From Streptomyces sp. R21 (lineage in GTDB: Bacteria; Actinomycetota; Actinomycetes; Streptomycetales; Streptomycetaceae), in assembly GCF_041051975.1 (NCBI RefSeq), contig NZ_CP163435.1, forward strand, positions 3,348,001 to 3,412,000: 64,000 nt of DNA, in the 5' to 3' direction. Shown piece by piece: positions 17,271 to 25,143 of the stretch. A model generated the notes under the pieces. The model was not told the DNA's origin and did no database searches. It was given only the letters and a program-made list of their open reading frames with translations. Both the position numbers and the translations under genes were made by a program. Positions within the stretch are counted from its first letter, which is position 1. Every line of letters starts with the position of its first letter.

Positions 17271-18257
17271 TCAGAACAGGGCCCTGGCCAGCGCACGCCT
17301 GGCCGCGATCACCCGGGGATCATCGCCCCCGACGACCTCGAAGAGCTCCAGCAGCCGTACGCGTACGGCATCACGGTCGTCACCCGCTGTGCGCCGCACC
17401 GTGTCGATGAGGCGACCGAAAGCGTCCTCGACATGACCGCCCACGAGGTCCAGGTCGGCGGCGGCGATCTGCGCCGGCGCGTCGGCCGGCTTCTCCGCGG
17501 CGTCCTTGCGCACCTGCTGCGGGTCGGCGCTCTGCACCCGCTGGAGCAGCTCCGCCTGGGCGAGGCCGAGCTTGGCCTCCGTGTTGCCCGGGTCGTCGCT
17601 CAGCACGTTCTTGTACGCCTGCACCGCGCCGCCGAAGTCCCCCGCGTCCAGCGCCTGTACGGCAGCCTCCAGCAGAGCGTCGTACGGGCCCGCGGTCATC
17701 TCGGGCGCCGCCTCCGGGGCACCGCCGGGCGCGGCCTCCGCGTCGGCGTCGACGGTCAGGCCGGTCAGGCCGAAGCGCTGCTCGGCGACCTGGACGAGCT
17801 GGTCGAGGGTCCCTCGGATCTGCTGCTCGCCCGCGGCGCCCTGGAAGAGCGGCAGTGCCTGCCCGGCGACCACCGCGAAGACAGCCGGAATCCCCTGGAC
17901 CCCGAACTGCTGCATCAGCATCTGATTGGCATCGACGTCGATCTTGGCAAGGACGAAGCGTCCGCTGTACTCAAGGGCGAGCCGCTCGAGGATCGGGCTC
18001 AGCTGCTTGCACGGCTCGCACCACTCGGCCCAGAAGTCGATGACGACGGGCACTTCGGTGGACCGCTGGAGGACGTCCCGCTCGAATCCCGCCTCGTCGA
18101 CGTCGATGACGAGACTCGACGGAGATACGGCTCCGCCTCCGCCGCCCTGACTGGCCGCTTCGGCGCGCGCCTGCTCCGCCTTCGCCTTGGCCTCCTGGGC
18201 CGCCTTCACCGCGGCGAGGTCGACGACTCCGCTCATGGACATGTTCCGTGGCTGCAT
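17271..18257 (-). CDS. Thioredoxin-domain protein with TPR tail (YbbN/CnoX-like)
   Basis: 328 aa. An alanine-rich N-terminal helix (residues 12-40) is followed by a thioredoxin domain (about 50-155) with WAEWCEPCK, so both active-site Cys (80 and 83) are present, and the cis-Pro segment GIPAVF. The C-terminal ~130 residues are TPR-like (EAAVQALDAGDFGGAVQAYK, then NTEAKLGLAQAELLQRV). This matches E. coli YbbN (CnoX), a redox-linked chaperone partner, but keeps a full CxxC. GGGGGAGGA lies just upstream of ATG 18257. Divergent from a TetR gene. Confidence 0.85.
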   Translation of the reverse strand: MQPRNMSMSGVVDLAAVKAAQEAKAKAEQARAEAASQGGGGGAVSPSSLVIDVDEAGFERDVLQRSTEVPVVIDFWAEWCEPCKQLSPILERLALEYSGRFVLAKIDVDANQMLMQQFGVQGIPAVFAVVAGQALPLFQGAAGEQQIRGTLDQLVQVAEQRFGLTGLTVDADAEAAPGGAPEAAPEMTAGPYDALLEAAVQALDAGDFGGAVQAYKNVLSDDPGNTEAKLGLAQAELLQRVQSADPQQVRKDAAEKPADAPAQIAAADLDLVGGHVEDAFGRLIDTVRRTAGDDRDAVRVRLLELFEVVGGDDPRVIAARRALARALF

Positions 18258-18491
18258 GCGTCTATCCTCCCCCGTTATCCGCGCACGTGTGAAAAGGCCC
18301 GTGAAAGTCGGTCCTGCGGTGTGGTGTTGGGCGCCGGGTCCCCACCTGGCGCCGCGTGGTCGTCGCTCGCTTCACGCACACACGATCTTTCGATACGACC
18401 CGTAGCGTAACTGCATGGGCGGACCCCGGGAAACCCACCCCCTCGTGATCTCCCTCACGGCCTCACAGGAACCGCCGGTTATGGTCGTGGG

Positions 18492-19118
18492 ATGCAGAGC
18501 CACACCCCCACCGGCCGCACGGGACGCCCCCGCAGCGCCGCCGCGGACGCCGCGATCCTGGCGGCGGCGCGGGCCGCTCTGGTCGAACTGGGCTGCGCCA
18601 AACTGACGTTGGGGGACGTGGCGACGCGCGCCGGGGTCGCCAAGACGACCCTCTACCGTCGCTGGCCCGGCAAGAACGAACTCATCGTCGACGCGGTGGC
18701 CGCCCTCTTCGACGAACTGGAACTCCCCGACCGCGGCAGCCTCGCCGCCGACATCGAGGGCGTGGTCCTGCAGTTCGCGACGATCCTCGCCCTTCCCGAG
18801 GCCAAGAACGGCCTCATGGCGGTCGTCGCCGAGTCAACCCACGACGAAGCCCTGCGCGAACGTATCCGCACCTCGATCGTGGACCGCCAAAAACGCCTCG
18901 TCCTGGAAGGCCGGGCCCGCGCCACAGCACGCGGCGAACTCCCCCTCGACTCCGACCCCGCCTCAGCGGCCCGCGCCGCGGACCTGATCTTCGACGTGGT
19001 CGCCGGAGCGGTCGTCCACCGCACGATCATCAGCGCGGAACCGGTGGACGAGGAGTGGGTACGAAGCTTCACGAAGGTGCTGCTGCTGGGGCTGGCGGGG
19101 GCAGCGGGAGATCTTTAG
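18492..19118 (+). CDS. TetR-family transcriptional regulator
   Basis: 208 aa. N-terminal TetR DNA-binding domain (GRTGRPRSAAADAAILAAAR, LTLGDVATRAGVAKTTLYRR with WPGKNELI), followed by a C-terminal ligand-binding domain of the TetR_C_16/AcrR type (LAADIEGVVLQFATILALP, AARAADLIFDVVAGAVVHR). It is divergent from the thioredoxin-TPR gene. The ligand is not deducible. Likely targets are its own promoter or the neighbours. Confidence 0.88.
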   Translation: MQSHTPTGRTGRPRSAAADAAILAAARAALVELGCAKLTLGDVATRAGVAKTTLYRRWPGKNELIVDAVAALFDELELPDRGSLAADIEGVVLQFATILALPEAKNGLMAVVAESTHDEALRERIRTSIVDRQKRLVLEGRARATARGELPLDSDPASAARAADLIFDVVAGAVVHRTIISAEPVDEEWVRSFTKVLLLGLAGAAGDL

Positions 19119-19167
19119 CCCGTCCGGCGTTAGAGGACGAGCGCGCAAGCGCGATGACAGGGGGAAA

Positions 19168-19182
19168 GGGGGCGCAGCCCCC
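19168..19182 (+). terminator. Hairpin GGGGGC-GCA-GCCCCC after tetR
   Basis: It lies 50 bp after the TetR stop, behind the sequence CCGTCCGGCG...GAGGACGAG, which in my recollection is a common 3'-end repeat in Streptomyces genomes. A second small stem, GCGCG-CAAG-CGCG, lies at about 19141. Converges on icmA, so it may serve both. Confidence 0.55.
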
Positions 19183-19249
19183 AGGACAACGGGAAGGGCA
19201 GGGGCGGAGGGGGCGAACCCCATGGAGCCCCGCCCCCACCACCCGCACC

Positions 19250-20950
19250 TCAGAACCCGGCCGGCTCCGTGTACACCCCCCACTCGTCCCGCAGCACCCC
19301 GCAGATCTCCCCGAGCGTGGCCTCGGCCCGCACCGCGTCCAGCATGGGCGCGATCATGTTGGACCCGTCCCGCGCGGCAGCGAGCATCGCTTCGAGAGCC
19401 CCCCGCACGCGGGCGTCGTCCCGCCCGCCCCGCCGCGCACCGAGCTCCCGGACCTGCTCCCGCTCCACCTCGTGAGAAACCCGGAGGATCTCCAGATCCC
19501 CCGTCACCGACCCGTGGTGCACATTGACCCCCACGACCCGCTTGTCGCCCTTCTCCAGGGACCGCTGGTACTGGAAGGCGGACTCGGCGATCTCGCCGGT
19601 GAACCAGCCGTCCTCGATGCCACGCAGGATCCCGGACGTGATCGGCCCGATCGGGTGCTGCCCGTCGGGGTGCGCCCGCAGCCCCCGTTCCTTGATCTGC
19701 TCGAAGATCTTCTCGGCGTCGGCCTCGATACGGTCGGTGAGCTGCTCGACGTACCAGGAACCGCCCAGCGGGTCGGCGACGTTGGCGACGCCGGTCTCCT
19801 CCATCAGCACCTGCTGCGTGCGCAGCGCGATCTCCGCCGCCTGCTCGGAGGGCAGCGCGAGGGTCTCGTCGAGCGCGTTGGTGTGCAGGGAGTTCGTCCC
19901 GCCGAGGACGGCCGCGAGCGCCTCCACCGCCGTACGGACGACGTTGTTGTACGGCTGCTGCGCGGTCAGCGAGACACCGGCGGTCTGGGTGTGGAAGCGC
20001 AGCCACTGCGCCTTGTCGGTCTTCGCGCCGTACACGTCCCGCATCCAGCGGGCCCAGATGCGGCGCGCCGCGCGGAACTTGGCGATCTCCTCGAAGAAGT
20101 CGAGGTGCGCGTCGAAGAAGAAGGAGAGGCCCGGCGCGAAGACGTCGACGTCCATCCCGCGGGAGAGCCCCAGCTCGACGTAGCCGAAGCCGTCGGCGAG
20201 GGTGTACGCCAGCTCCTGGGCGGCCGTGGAACCGGCCTCACGGATGTGGTAGCCGGAGACGGACAGCGGCTTGTAGGCGGGAATGCCGGCGGCGCAGTGC
20301 TCCATCAGGTCGCCGATGAGGCGCAGGTGCGGCTCGGGCTGGAAGAGCCACTCCTTCTGCGCGATGTACTCCTTGAAGATGTCGGTCTGGAGCGTGCCGT
20401 TGAGCACGGCAGGGTCGACGCCCTGGCGCTCGGCGGCGACGAGGTACATGCAGAACACGGGAACGGCCGGCCCGCTGATGGTCATGGACGTCGTCACATC
20501 CCCGAGCGGGATGTCCTTGAACAGAACCTCCATGTCGGCGGCGGAGTCGATGGCGACCCCGCAGTGCCCGACCTCGCCGAGGGCGCGAGGGTCGTCGGAG
20601 TCGCGCCCCATGAGGGTGGGCATGTCGAAGGCGACGGAGAGCCCGCCCCCGCCGTTGGCGAGGATCATCTTGTAGCGCTCGTTGGTCTGCTCGGCGTTCC
20701 CGAACCCGGCGAACTGCCGGATGGTCCACGTACGCCCCCGGTAGCCCGTCGCATGCAGCCCGCGGGTGTAGGGGTACTCACCCGGCCACCCGATCCGCTC
20801 GAACCCCTCATAGGTGTCTCCGGGCCGCGGCCCGTACACCGGCTCCACGGGATCACCGGAGAGCGTGGTGAAGTCGGCGTCGCGCTTGCGCGAAGCGTCG
20901 TAGCGGGCCTGCCAGCGACGGCGGCCTTCCTCGATGGCGTGAGCGTCCAT
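19250..20950 (-). CDS. icmA: Isobutyryl-CoA mutase large subunit
   Basis: 566 aa, the length of streptomycete IcmA and without the C-terminal B12-binding domain that methylmalonyl-CoA mutase has. It interconverts isobutyryl-CoA and n-butyryl-CoA, with coenzyme B12 carried by a separate small subunit (not in the window). Substrate-defining residues can be read directly: Phe80 (WTIRQF, Tyr in methylmalonyl-CoA mutase) and Gln198 (Arg in that enzyme), so isobutyryl-CoA is favoured. Other motifs: ERYKMILANGGGGLSVAFDM, SLHTNALDETLALP. The start is ATG 20950; a 24-bp palindrome lies eight bases upstream. It supplies butyryl-CoA for acyl-CoA pools and polyketide precursors. Confidence 0.93.
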   Translation of the reverse strand: MDAHAIEEGRRRWQARYDASRKRDADFTTLSGDPVEPVYGPRPGDTYEGFERIGWPGEYPYTRGLHATGYRGRTWTIRQFAGFGNAEQTNERYKMILANGGGGLSVAFDMPTLMGRDSDDPRALGEVGHCGVAIDSAADMEVLFKDIPLGDVTTSMTISGPAVPVFCMYLVAAERQGVDPAVLNGTLQTDIFKEYIAQKEWLFQPEPHLRLIGDLMEHCAAGIPAYKPLSVSGYHIREAGSTAAQELAYTLADGFGYVELGLSRGMDVDVFAPGLSFFFDAHLDFFEEIAKFRAARRIWARWMRDVYGAKTDKAQWLRFHTQTAGVSLTAQQPYNNVVRTAVEALAAVLGGTNSLHTNALDETLALPSEQAAEIALRTQQVLMEETGVANVADPLGGSWYVEQLTDRIEADAEKIFEQIKERGLRAHPDGQHPIGPITSGILRGIEDGWFTGEIAESAFQYQRSLEKGDKRVVGVNVHHGSVTGDLEILRVSHEVEREQVRELGARRGGRDDARVRGALEAMLAAARDGSNMIAPMLDAVRAEATLGEICGVLRDEWGVYTEPAGF

Positions 20951-20958
20951 ACCTTTGA

Positions 20959-20982
20959 ATTTACTAGGACGTCCTAGTAAAT
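20959..20982. promoter_or_regulatory. 24-bp perfect palindrome at icmA start, probable operator
   Basis: Half-site ATTTACTAGGAC followed immediately by its exact reverse complement. Its proximal edge is eight bases before the icmA ATG, so a bound protein would block transcription or initiation. The symmetrical, spacer-free form suits a TetR- or MarR-type dimer. Which regulator binds is not shown by the sequence. Confidence 0.75.
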
Positions 20983-21055
20983 GTCGATGGTATCGCTCGA
21001 GTCGCGCCGTGGACCCGGACACAGCGGCGACGGGCCGCCCGTTACGCTCAGCACC

Positions 21056-21391
21056 ATGAAAAAGAACGTCCTGACCCGCTATCGGGTGATGGCCTACGTC
21101 ACTGCCGTACTGCTGATCGTCCTCACGGTGGGCGTGATCGGGAAGCGCCTGCTGCACTTGGACGGCTTCGACTCCCTGGTCACCGTGGTCGGCATCGCAC
21201 ACGGCTGGCTGTACGTCGTCTACCTTCTCTTCGCGTTCGATGTCTGCTCGAAGGCGCGTATGCCGCTGAGCCGCATGGCCTGGGTCCTTCTGGCGGGGAC
21301 CATCCCCACCGCCGCGTTCTTCGTCGAACGCAAGGTGACCCGCGAAGTCGAACCCCTCCTCATCACCAGCACCGAGACCGCTGCGGCCTGA
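21056..21391 (+). CDS. DUF3817 membrane protein
   Basis: 111 aa with three membrane segments: YRVMAYVTAVLLIVLTVGVI, VTVVGIAHGWLYVVYLLFAF (with the family His) and AWVLLAGTIPTAAFFVER. This is the DUF3817 (YdzA-like) pattern; a second member is encoded at 30330-30674. ATG 21056 has no ribosome site; TACGCT seven bases upstream suggests a leaderless transcript. An in-frame ATG at 20981 lies in the icmA palindrome and is unlikely. Function unknown. Confidence 0.82.
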   Translation: MKKNVLTRYRVMAYVTAVLLIVLTVGVIGKRLLHLDGFDSLVTVVGIAHGWLYVVYLLFAFDVCSKARMPLSRMAWVLLAGTIPTAAFFVERKVTREVEPLLITSTETAAA

Positions 21392-21430
21392 CCCCGCCCG
21401 GCAGGATCAGGCCGCGACGGTCACACCTCG

Positions 21431-21913
21431 CTACCTGGTGATGAAGTGGCACTGCGTGGCGCGCAGTTTGCCGTTGACGAAGAATTTGGCGCACGCCTTG
21501 CCGTACTTCGGCAGGGTCTGCCGTGCGTTGCGACGCAGCGGGTCCGACCTGCACTCGGTGTGCGTGGCACCCCGCGAGGTTTTGTAGGTCCTGTTGTTCG
21601 TGTCCGCATAGGCGAAGTCGATGCGCCAGTTGCAGAAATTCGAGAATGTAGCGGCGACGCCCACACAGTCCACGCCCGCGAGCTGGCCTGTGATCCGTTT
21701 GCCCGAACCGTCGATGGTGTGGGTCAGGAAGCAGCCGACGGGAACGCTCACACCGACGCCATGAAAGTCATAGCTGAAGGTCCCGATCGTGGTCGTCCCT
21801 GTGGCGCTGGCCTGCGCGGATCCCGCCACTCCGAGTGTCACGGCAACAGCGAACGCGGCCGCACTGCCAGCGGTCAGGACACTTCGGACAAGGCGCCTAC
21901 GGACGGTCAGCAA
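21431..21913 (-). CDS. Small secreted protein with signal peptide
   Basis: About 160 aa. The segment LTVRRRLVRS plus VLTAGSAAAFAVAVTLGVAG and AQASA is a standard signal peptide. The mature part has six Cys, suggesting disulfides, with GVDCVGVAATFSNFCNWRID, the basic GATHTECRSDPLRRNARQT and a C-terminal KLRATQCHF. TTG 21913 is preferred because GGGGAGA precedes it and it puts the signal peptide at the very N-terminus; ATG 21961 would add 16 residues. No family recognised; probably an exported actinobacterial protein of unknown role. Confidence 0.65.
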   Translation of the reverse strand: MLTVRRRLVRSVLTAGSAAAFAVAVTLGVAGSAQASATGTTTIGTFSYDFHGVGVSVPVGCFLTHTIDGSGKRITGQLAGVDCVGVAATFSNFCNWRIDFAYADTNNRTYKTSRGATHTECRSDPLRRNARQTLPKYGKACAKFFVNGKLRATQCHFITR

Positions 21914-22036
21914 GGCTGTCTCCCCAATGGTCGTTCCAGGAGTGCGTCCGGGGTTGATCACACGGACAACTGGTCAGCCCATACAAGATCACAGCCCGCA
22001 GGCAGAAAAGACCCCGAATACGCCATTTGAGCTACC

Positions 22037-22069
22037 TCACCTTCGGGTGAAATGCGATGCCACCCGAAG
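22037..22069 (-). terminator. Overlapping alternative hairpins downstream of marR
   Basis: TCACC-TTCG-GGTGA (22037-22050) and CTTCGGGTG-N11-CACCCGAAG (22041-22069) share bases, so only one can form at a time. The second ends five bases from the marR stop. Most simply this is a terminator. Confidence 0.4.
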
Positions 22070-22073
22070 ACGG

Positions 22074-22586
22074 TCACACTCCGTCGTCGAAGTCGTGCGC
22101 CGCGATCCGCAGTGGCCGCAGCATCGCGAAGATCTCCGCGCACTCCTCGGCGTCGTAGGCGCCGAGGCCGAAGTCCATGGCCATCAGGTCGCGGGTGGCG
22201 GCGTCGCAGGTCTCGCGGCCCTTTTCGGTGATGGAGGCGAGGGTGCCGCGGCCGTCGTTGGGGTTGGGGCGCTTGTCGACGAGGCCGGACCTCACCAGGC
22301 GGTCCACGGTGTTGGTGACCGAGGTGGGGTGCACCATGAGCCGCTCGCCGATCTTGGACATCGTCAGCTCGCCCTCCTTGGAGAAGGTGAGCAGCACCAG
22401 CGCCTCGTAACGGGCGAACGTCAGCCCGTACGGCTTGACCACCGCGTCGACCTCCGCCAGCAGGATCTGGTGGGCCCGCATGATCGAGGTGATCGCTGCC
22501 ATCGACGGCACGGACCCCCAGCGCCGCTTCCAGAGTTCGTCGGCGCGGGCGATGGGATCGAAGGCAAGGCTGAGGGGCTTCGGCAC
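22074..22586 (-). CDS. MarR-family regulator
   Basis: 170 aa. Winged-helix MarR fold: AAITSIMRAHQILLAEVDAV, LTFARYEALVLLTFSKEGEL, SKIGERLMVHPTSVTNTVDR as the recognition helix region, and the wing VDKRPNPNDGRGTLASITEK. A leading segment (LSLAFDPIARADELWKRRWG) is typical of one Streptomyces subgroup. The operator and ligand are unknown; it may regulate the adjacent MFS gene, which lies upstream on the same strand. Confidence 0.9.
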   Translation of the reverse strand: MPKPLSLAFDPIARADELWKRRWGSVPSMAAITSIMRAHQILLAEVDAVVKPYGLTFARYEALVLLTFSKEGELTMSKIGERLMVHPTSVTNTVDRLVRSGLVDKRPNPNDGRGTLASITEKGRETCDAATRDLMAMDFGLGAYDAEECAEIFAMLRPLRIAAHDFDDGV

Positions 22587-22663
22587 GGCAGAGACCTTAC
22601 CGGCCGGTCACATTGTGGTCAGCCCCGTCTCGCTTTTCGGTCGCCCACCCCCTTTCACTCCCC

Positions 22664-23971
22664 TCACGCACCCCCTCCGCCCCCTCCGTCCCGGTCGCCC
22701 GGCCCCTCCGTACGCCGCGCCTCCACGGCCAGCAGCAGGCAGCACACCGTGCCCAGCACTCCGGCCCCGGTGACCGTCGCGGCCACCCCGGCGAACTCCG
22801 CCGCGACCCCCGCCAGCGCCATGCCCACGCCCTGGAGAGTCATCAGCCCGGCCGTGCTCAGGGTCATGGCCCGGCCGCGCAGCTCTTCCGGCACGGCCCG
22901 CACGAACCACTGGTCGAGGCCGAGGGAGTACGCGGATCCGGCGCCGGACACGGTCAGCAGGAGCAGCGACCAGACGAGGCCGGGGTGCAGGGCGTAGCCG
23001 ACGTACGGCAGCAGAGTGCAGCAAACGAGCGGCAGCGCGAGCCGGGCGCGGGCCTCGGGCCGCAGCCGCGAACCCGCGTACAGCTCCCCCGCGATGGTGC
23101 CGACCGGCAGCGCGCACATCAGCAGGCCGAGGCCAGCCGCCCCGACGCCCAGCCCGTCGGCGTACGGCGCCGCCAGTGCCTCCGGCGCGACGGAGAACAT
23201 CGGCGGCACCCAGTTCAGCAGGAGCAGCACCCGCACCCGCCGGTCGGCGAGGACCTGCCGCGCACCCCGCAGCGAGTCCTTCACCAGCGCCGACCGCCCG
23301 ACCGACCGCGCGGGCCGCCGCCGGGTGCCGAACCGCAGCAGCGCGGCCGAGGTCAGGAACGTACCGACCGTGATGAGCAGCGCCCCACGCGGCGATACGA
23401 CACTGAGCAGCACGCCGCCGAGCCCGAACCCGACGAGCAGCGCGCTCTGCGACACGATCCGCAGCAGCGAGCGGCCCAGCACGAACAGATCGCCGTCGCC
23501 GAGGACATCGGTGAGCGTCGCCATCCGCGCCCCCTGGAAGAGGGGTGCGACGGTGGCGAGCGCGCAGCGCATGGCGAGGAGTACGGCGATGCCCGCGCCC
23601 GGCAGCACCATCACGGCCACGAACCCCGCGCACACCAGGTCGCACACCACCAGTACCCGGCGGGCCGGGAACCGGTCGGCGATGCCCGCGAGCAGGGTTC
23701 CGCCGATCAGATAGGGCAGGAATCCGAGCGCGAACGTGAGCGCGCTCATCAGGGGCGATCTGGTGAGGCGGTACACGAGCACGGACAGCGCGATCTCACT
23801 GACCATCAGCCCGAGCAGCGAGAACGCGTGCGCGGCGAAGACGGCACGGAACTCGCGGACGGCGAAGACGCGGCCGTAACCCGCCGGCTCGCTCCGGGCC
23901 AGCGGCTCGGGCTCGGGCTTGGGCTCGGTCGCCACGTCCATCGGTTCGGCTTCTCTCTCTGCTTCCGGCAT
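22664..23971 (-). CDS. MFS transporter
   Basis: 435 aa, about 12 membrane segments, with the MFS loop motif GIADRFPARRVLV after the second pair of helices. Charged termini (EAEPMDVATEPKPEPEP at the N-terminus) are cytoplasmic. The DHA/MFS_1-type layout suggests a drug or metabolite exporter; substrate unknown. It is divergent from the DUF5937 ArsR-like regulator, a common transporter/regulator arrangement, and the two starts are only 84 bp apart. Confidence 0.88.
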   Translation of the reverse strand: MPEAEREAEPMDVATEPKPEPEPLARSEPAGYGRVFAVREFRAVFAAHAFSLLGLMVSEIALSVLVYRLTRSPLMSALTFALGFLPYLIGGTLLAGIADRFPARRVLVVCDLVCAGFVAVMVLPGAGIAVLLAMRCALATVAPLFQGARMATLTDVLGDGDLFVLGRSLLRIVSQSALLVGFGLGGVLLSVVSPRGALLITVGTFLTSAALLRFGTRRRPARSVGRSALVKDSLRGARQVLADRRVRVLLLLNWVPPMFSVAPEALAAPYADGLGVGAAGLGLLMCALPVGTIAGELYAGSRLRPEARARLALPLVCCTLLPYVGYALHPGLVWSLLLLTVSGAGSAYSLGLDQWFVRAVPEELRGRAMTLSTAGLMTLQGVGMALAGVAAEFAGVAATVTGAGVLGTVCCLLLAVEARRTEGPGDRDGGGGGGA

Positions 23972-24055
23972 GCGCAGCAGCGTGCACGCGCGCGTGCCGG
24001 TCGCCGTAGAGTTTCGGCGTCAGCCGAATCTTGCGCCCCCTCGGAGGAGGTCCCC

Positions 24056-25039
24056 ATCCCCACCCATCTGCACTTCGGCGAGGAGGACCTCCTCAAGTGC
24101 CGCTTCGCCGTGTCGCCCCTCTGGGAGACGCAGGAGGCGGTGCGCACGCTCAACCGCCCCGCGCGGCACGGCTACCACGCGCACTGGCTGCGCCGTATCC
24201 GCGCGGCGGCCGCCGGACTCGACCTCGCGCCGCTGTGGCTGCTGATGCCGCAGCGCGGGCACACCCCGGACTGGCTCGGCCCGCCGCCGATCGGCCCGGC
24301 GGCCACCTTCGAGGAGGAGATAGAGGCGGTCCGCTCGGCCGACCCGGAGGCCGCCCGCGAGGACACCGCGCTCTCGCTCGCGGACACCCCGGGCGCCCTC
24401 GAGTCACCTGAGGGCCGGGCTCTCCTGGCGGACCCGGCCCGCATGATCAGGGAACTGACCGACCTGATGGAGCAGGCCTGGCACACCCTGATCGAGCCGG
24501 ACTGGCCACGGCTGCGCGCCCTGCTGGAGGCGGACATCGCCTTCCACTCGCGGCGCCTCGCGGAGGTCGGCCTCGGCGGGCTGCTCCCGGAGATCGACCG
24601 GCGGTTCGGCTGGAACGCCCGGACGCTGACCGTCGAACGCGGCGGCGAGCACGAGCGGCACCTCGGCGGGCAGGGGCTGGTCCTGATGCCGAGCGTCTTC
24701 TCCTGGCCGGACGTGATCAGCGGCTTCGAGCCGCCCTGGCAGCCCACGGTCGCCTACCCGGCCCGTGGCATCGGCGGCCTGTGGGCCGAGCCGGGCGAAC
24801 GCACCCCCGACGCGCTCGTACGGCTGCTCGGTCGCGGCCGGGCCGCCGTGCTCACGGCGCTCGACGATCCCGCCACGACCAGCGCCCTCGCGCACCGGCT
24901 GCGGCTGGCCCCCTCGTCGGTGTCGGCGCACCTCGCGGCCCTGCGCGACGCGGGCCTGCTGACCTCGCGCCGGTACGGCCACCAGGTGCTGTACGAGCGG
25001 ACCCCGCTGGGCATGGCGCTGGCGTCCGGCGGCGGCTGA
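24056..25039 (+). CDS. DUF5937/ArsR-type winged-helix regulator with apparent ATC start
   Basis: 327 aa. The N-terminal half matches DUF5937 (THLHFGEEDLLKCRFAVSP, then LWETQEAVRTLNRP). The C-terminus is an ArsR helix-turn-helix (ALDDPATTSALAHRLRLAPS, then SVSAHLAALRDAGLLTSRRY). GGAGGAGG at 24043-24050 is spaced for a start at 24056, but that codon is ATC. It is also where relatives, as I recall them, begin (HLHFGEEDLL). No ATG, GTG or TTG lies in frame nearby upstream; GTG 24110 would remove the conserved N-terminus. Divergent from the MFS gene, its likely target. Confidence 0.8.
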   Translation: MPTHLHFGEEDLLKCRFAVSPLWETQEAVRTLNRPARHGYHAHWLRRIRAAAAGLDLAPLWLLMPQRGHTPDWLGPPPIGPAATFEEEIEAVRSADPEAAREDTALSLADTPGALESPEGRALLADPARMIRELTDLMEQAWHTLIEPDWPRLRALLEADIAFHSRRLAEVGLGGLLPEIDRRFGWNARTLTVERGGEHERHLGGQGLVLMPSVFSWPDVISGFEPPWQPTVAYPARGIGGLWAEPGERTPDALVRLLGRGRAAVLTALDDPATTSALAHRLRLAPSSVSAHLAALRDAGLLTSRRYGHQVLYERTPLGMALASGGG

Positions 25040-25143
25040 CACCCCCTCAGAGCCGTACGGTGTCGCACCCGCACCCCTTAAGTGCGCTATGTCACGATTG
25101 TCGGCGAACCGTCACGACCGTCACCTTCGCCCAAGGGGGCAGG

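Noticed and set aside
20981..21055. Upstream ATG extending the DUF3817 protein to 136 aa
   Set aside because: The start would lie in the icmA palindrome; ATG 21056 fits the family N-terminus.
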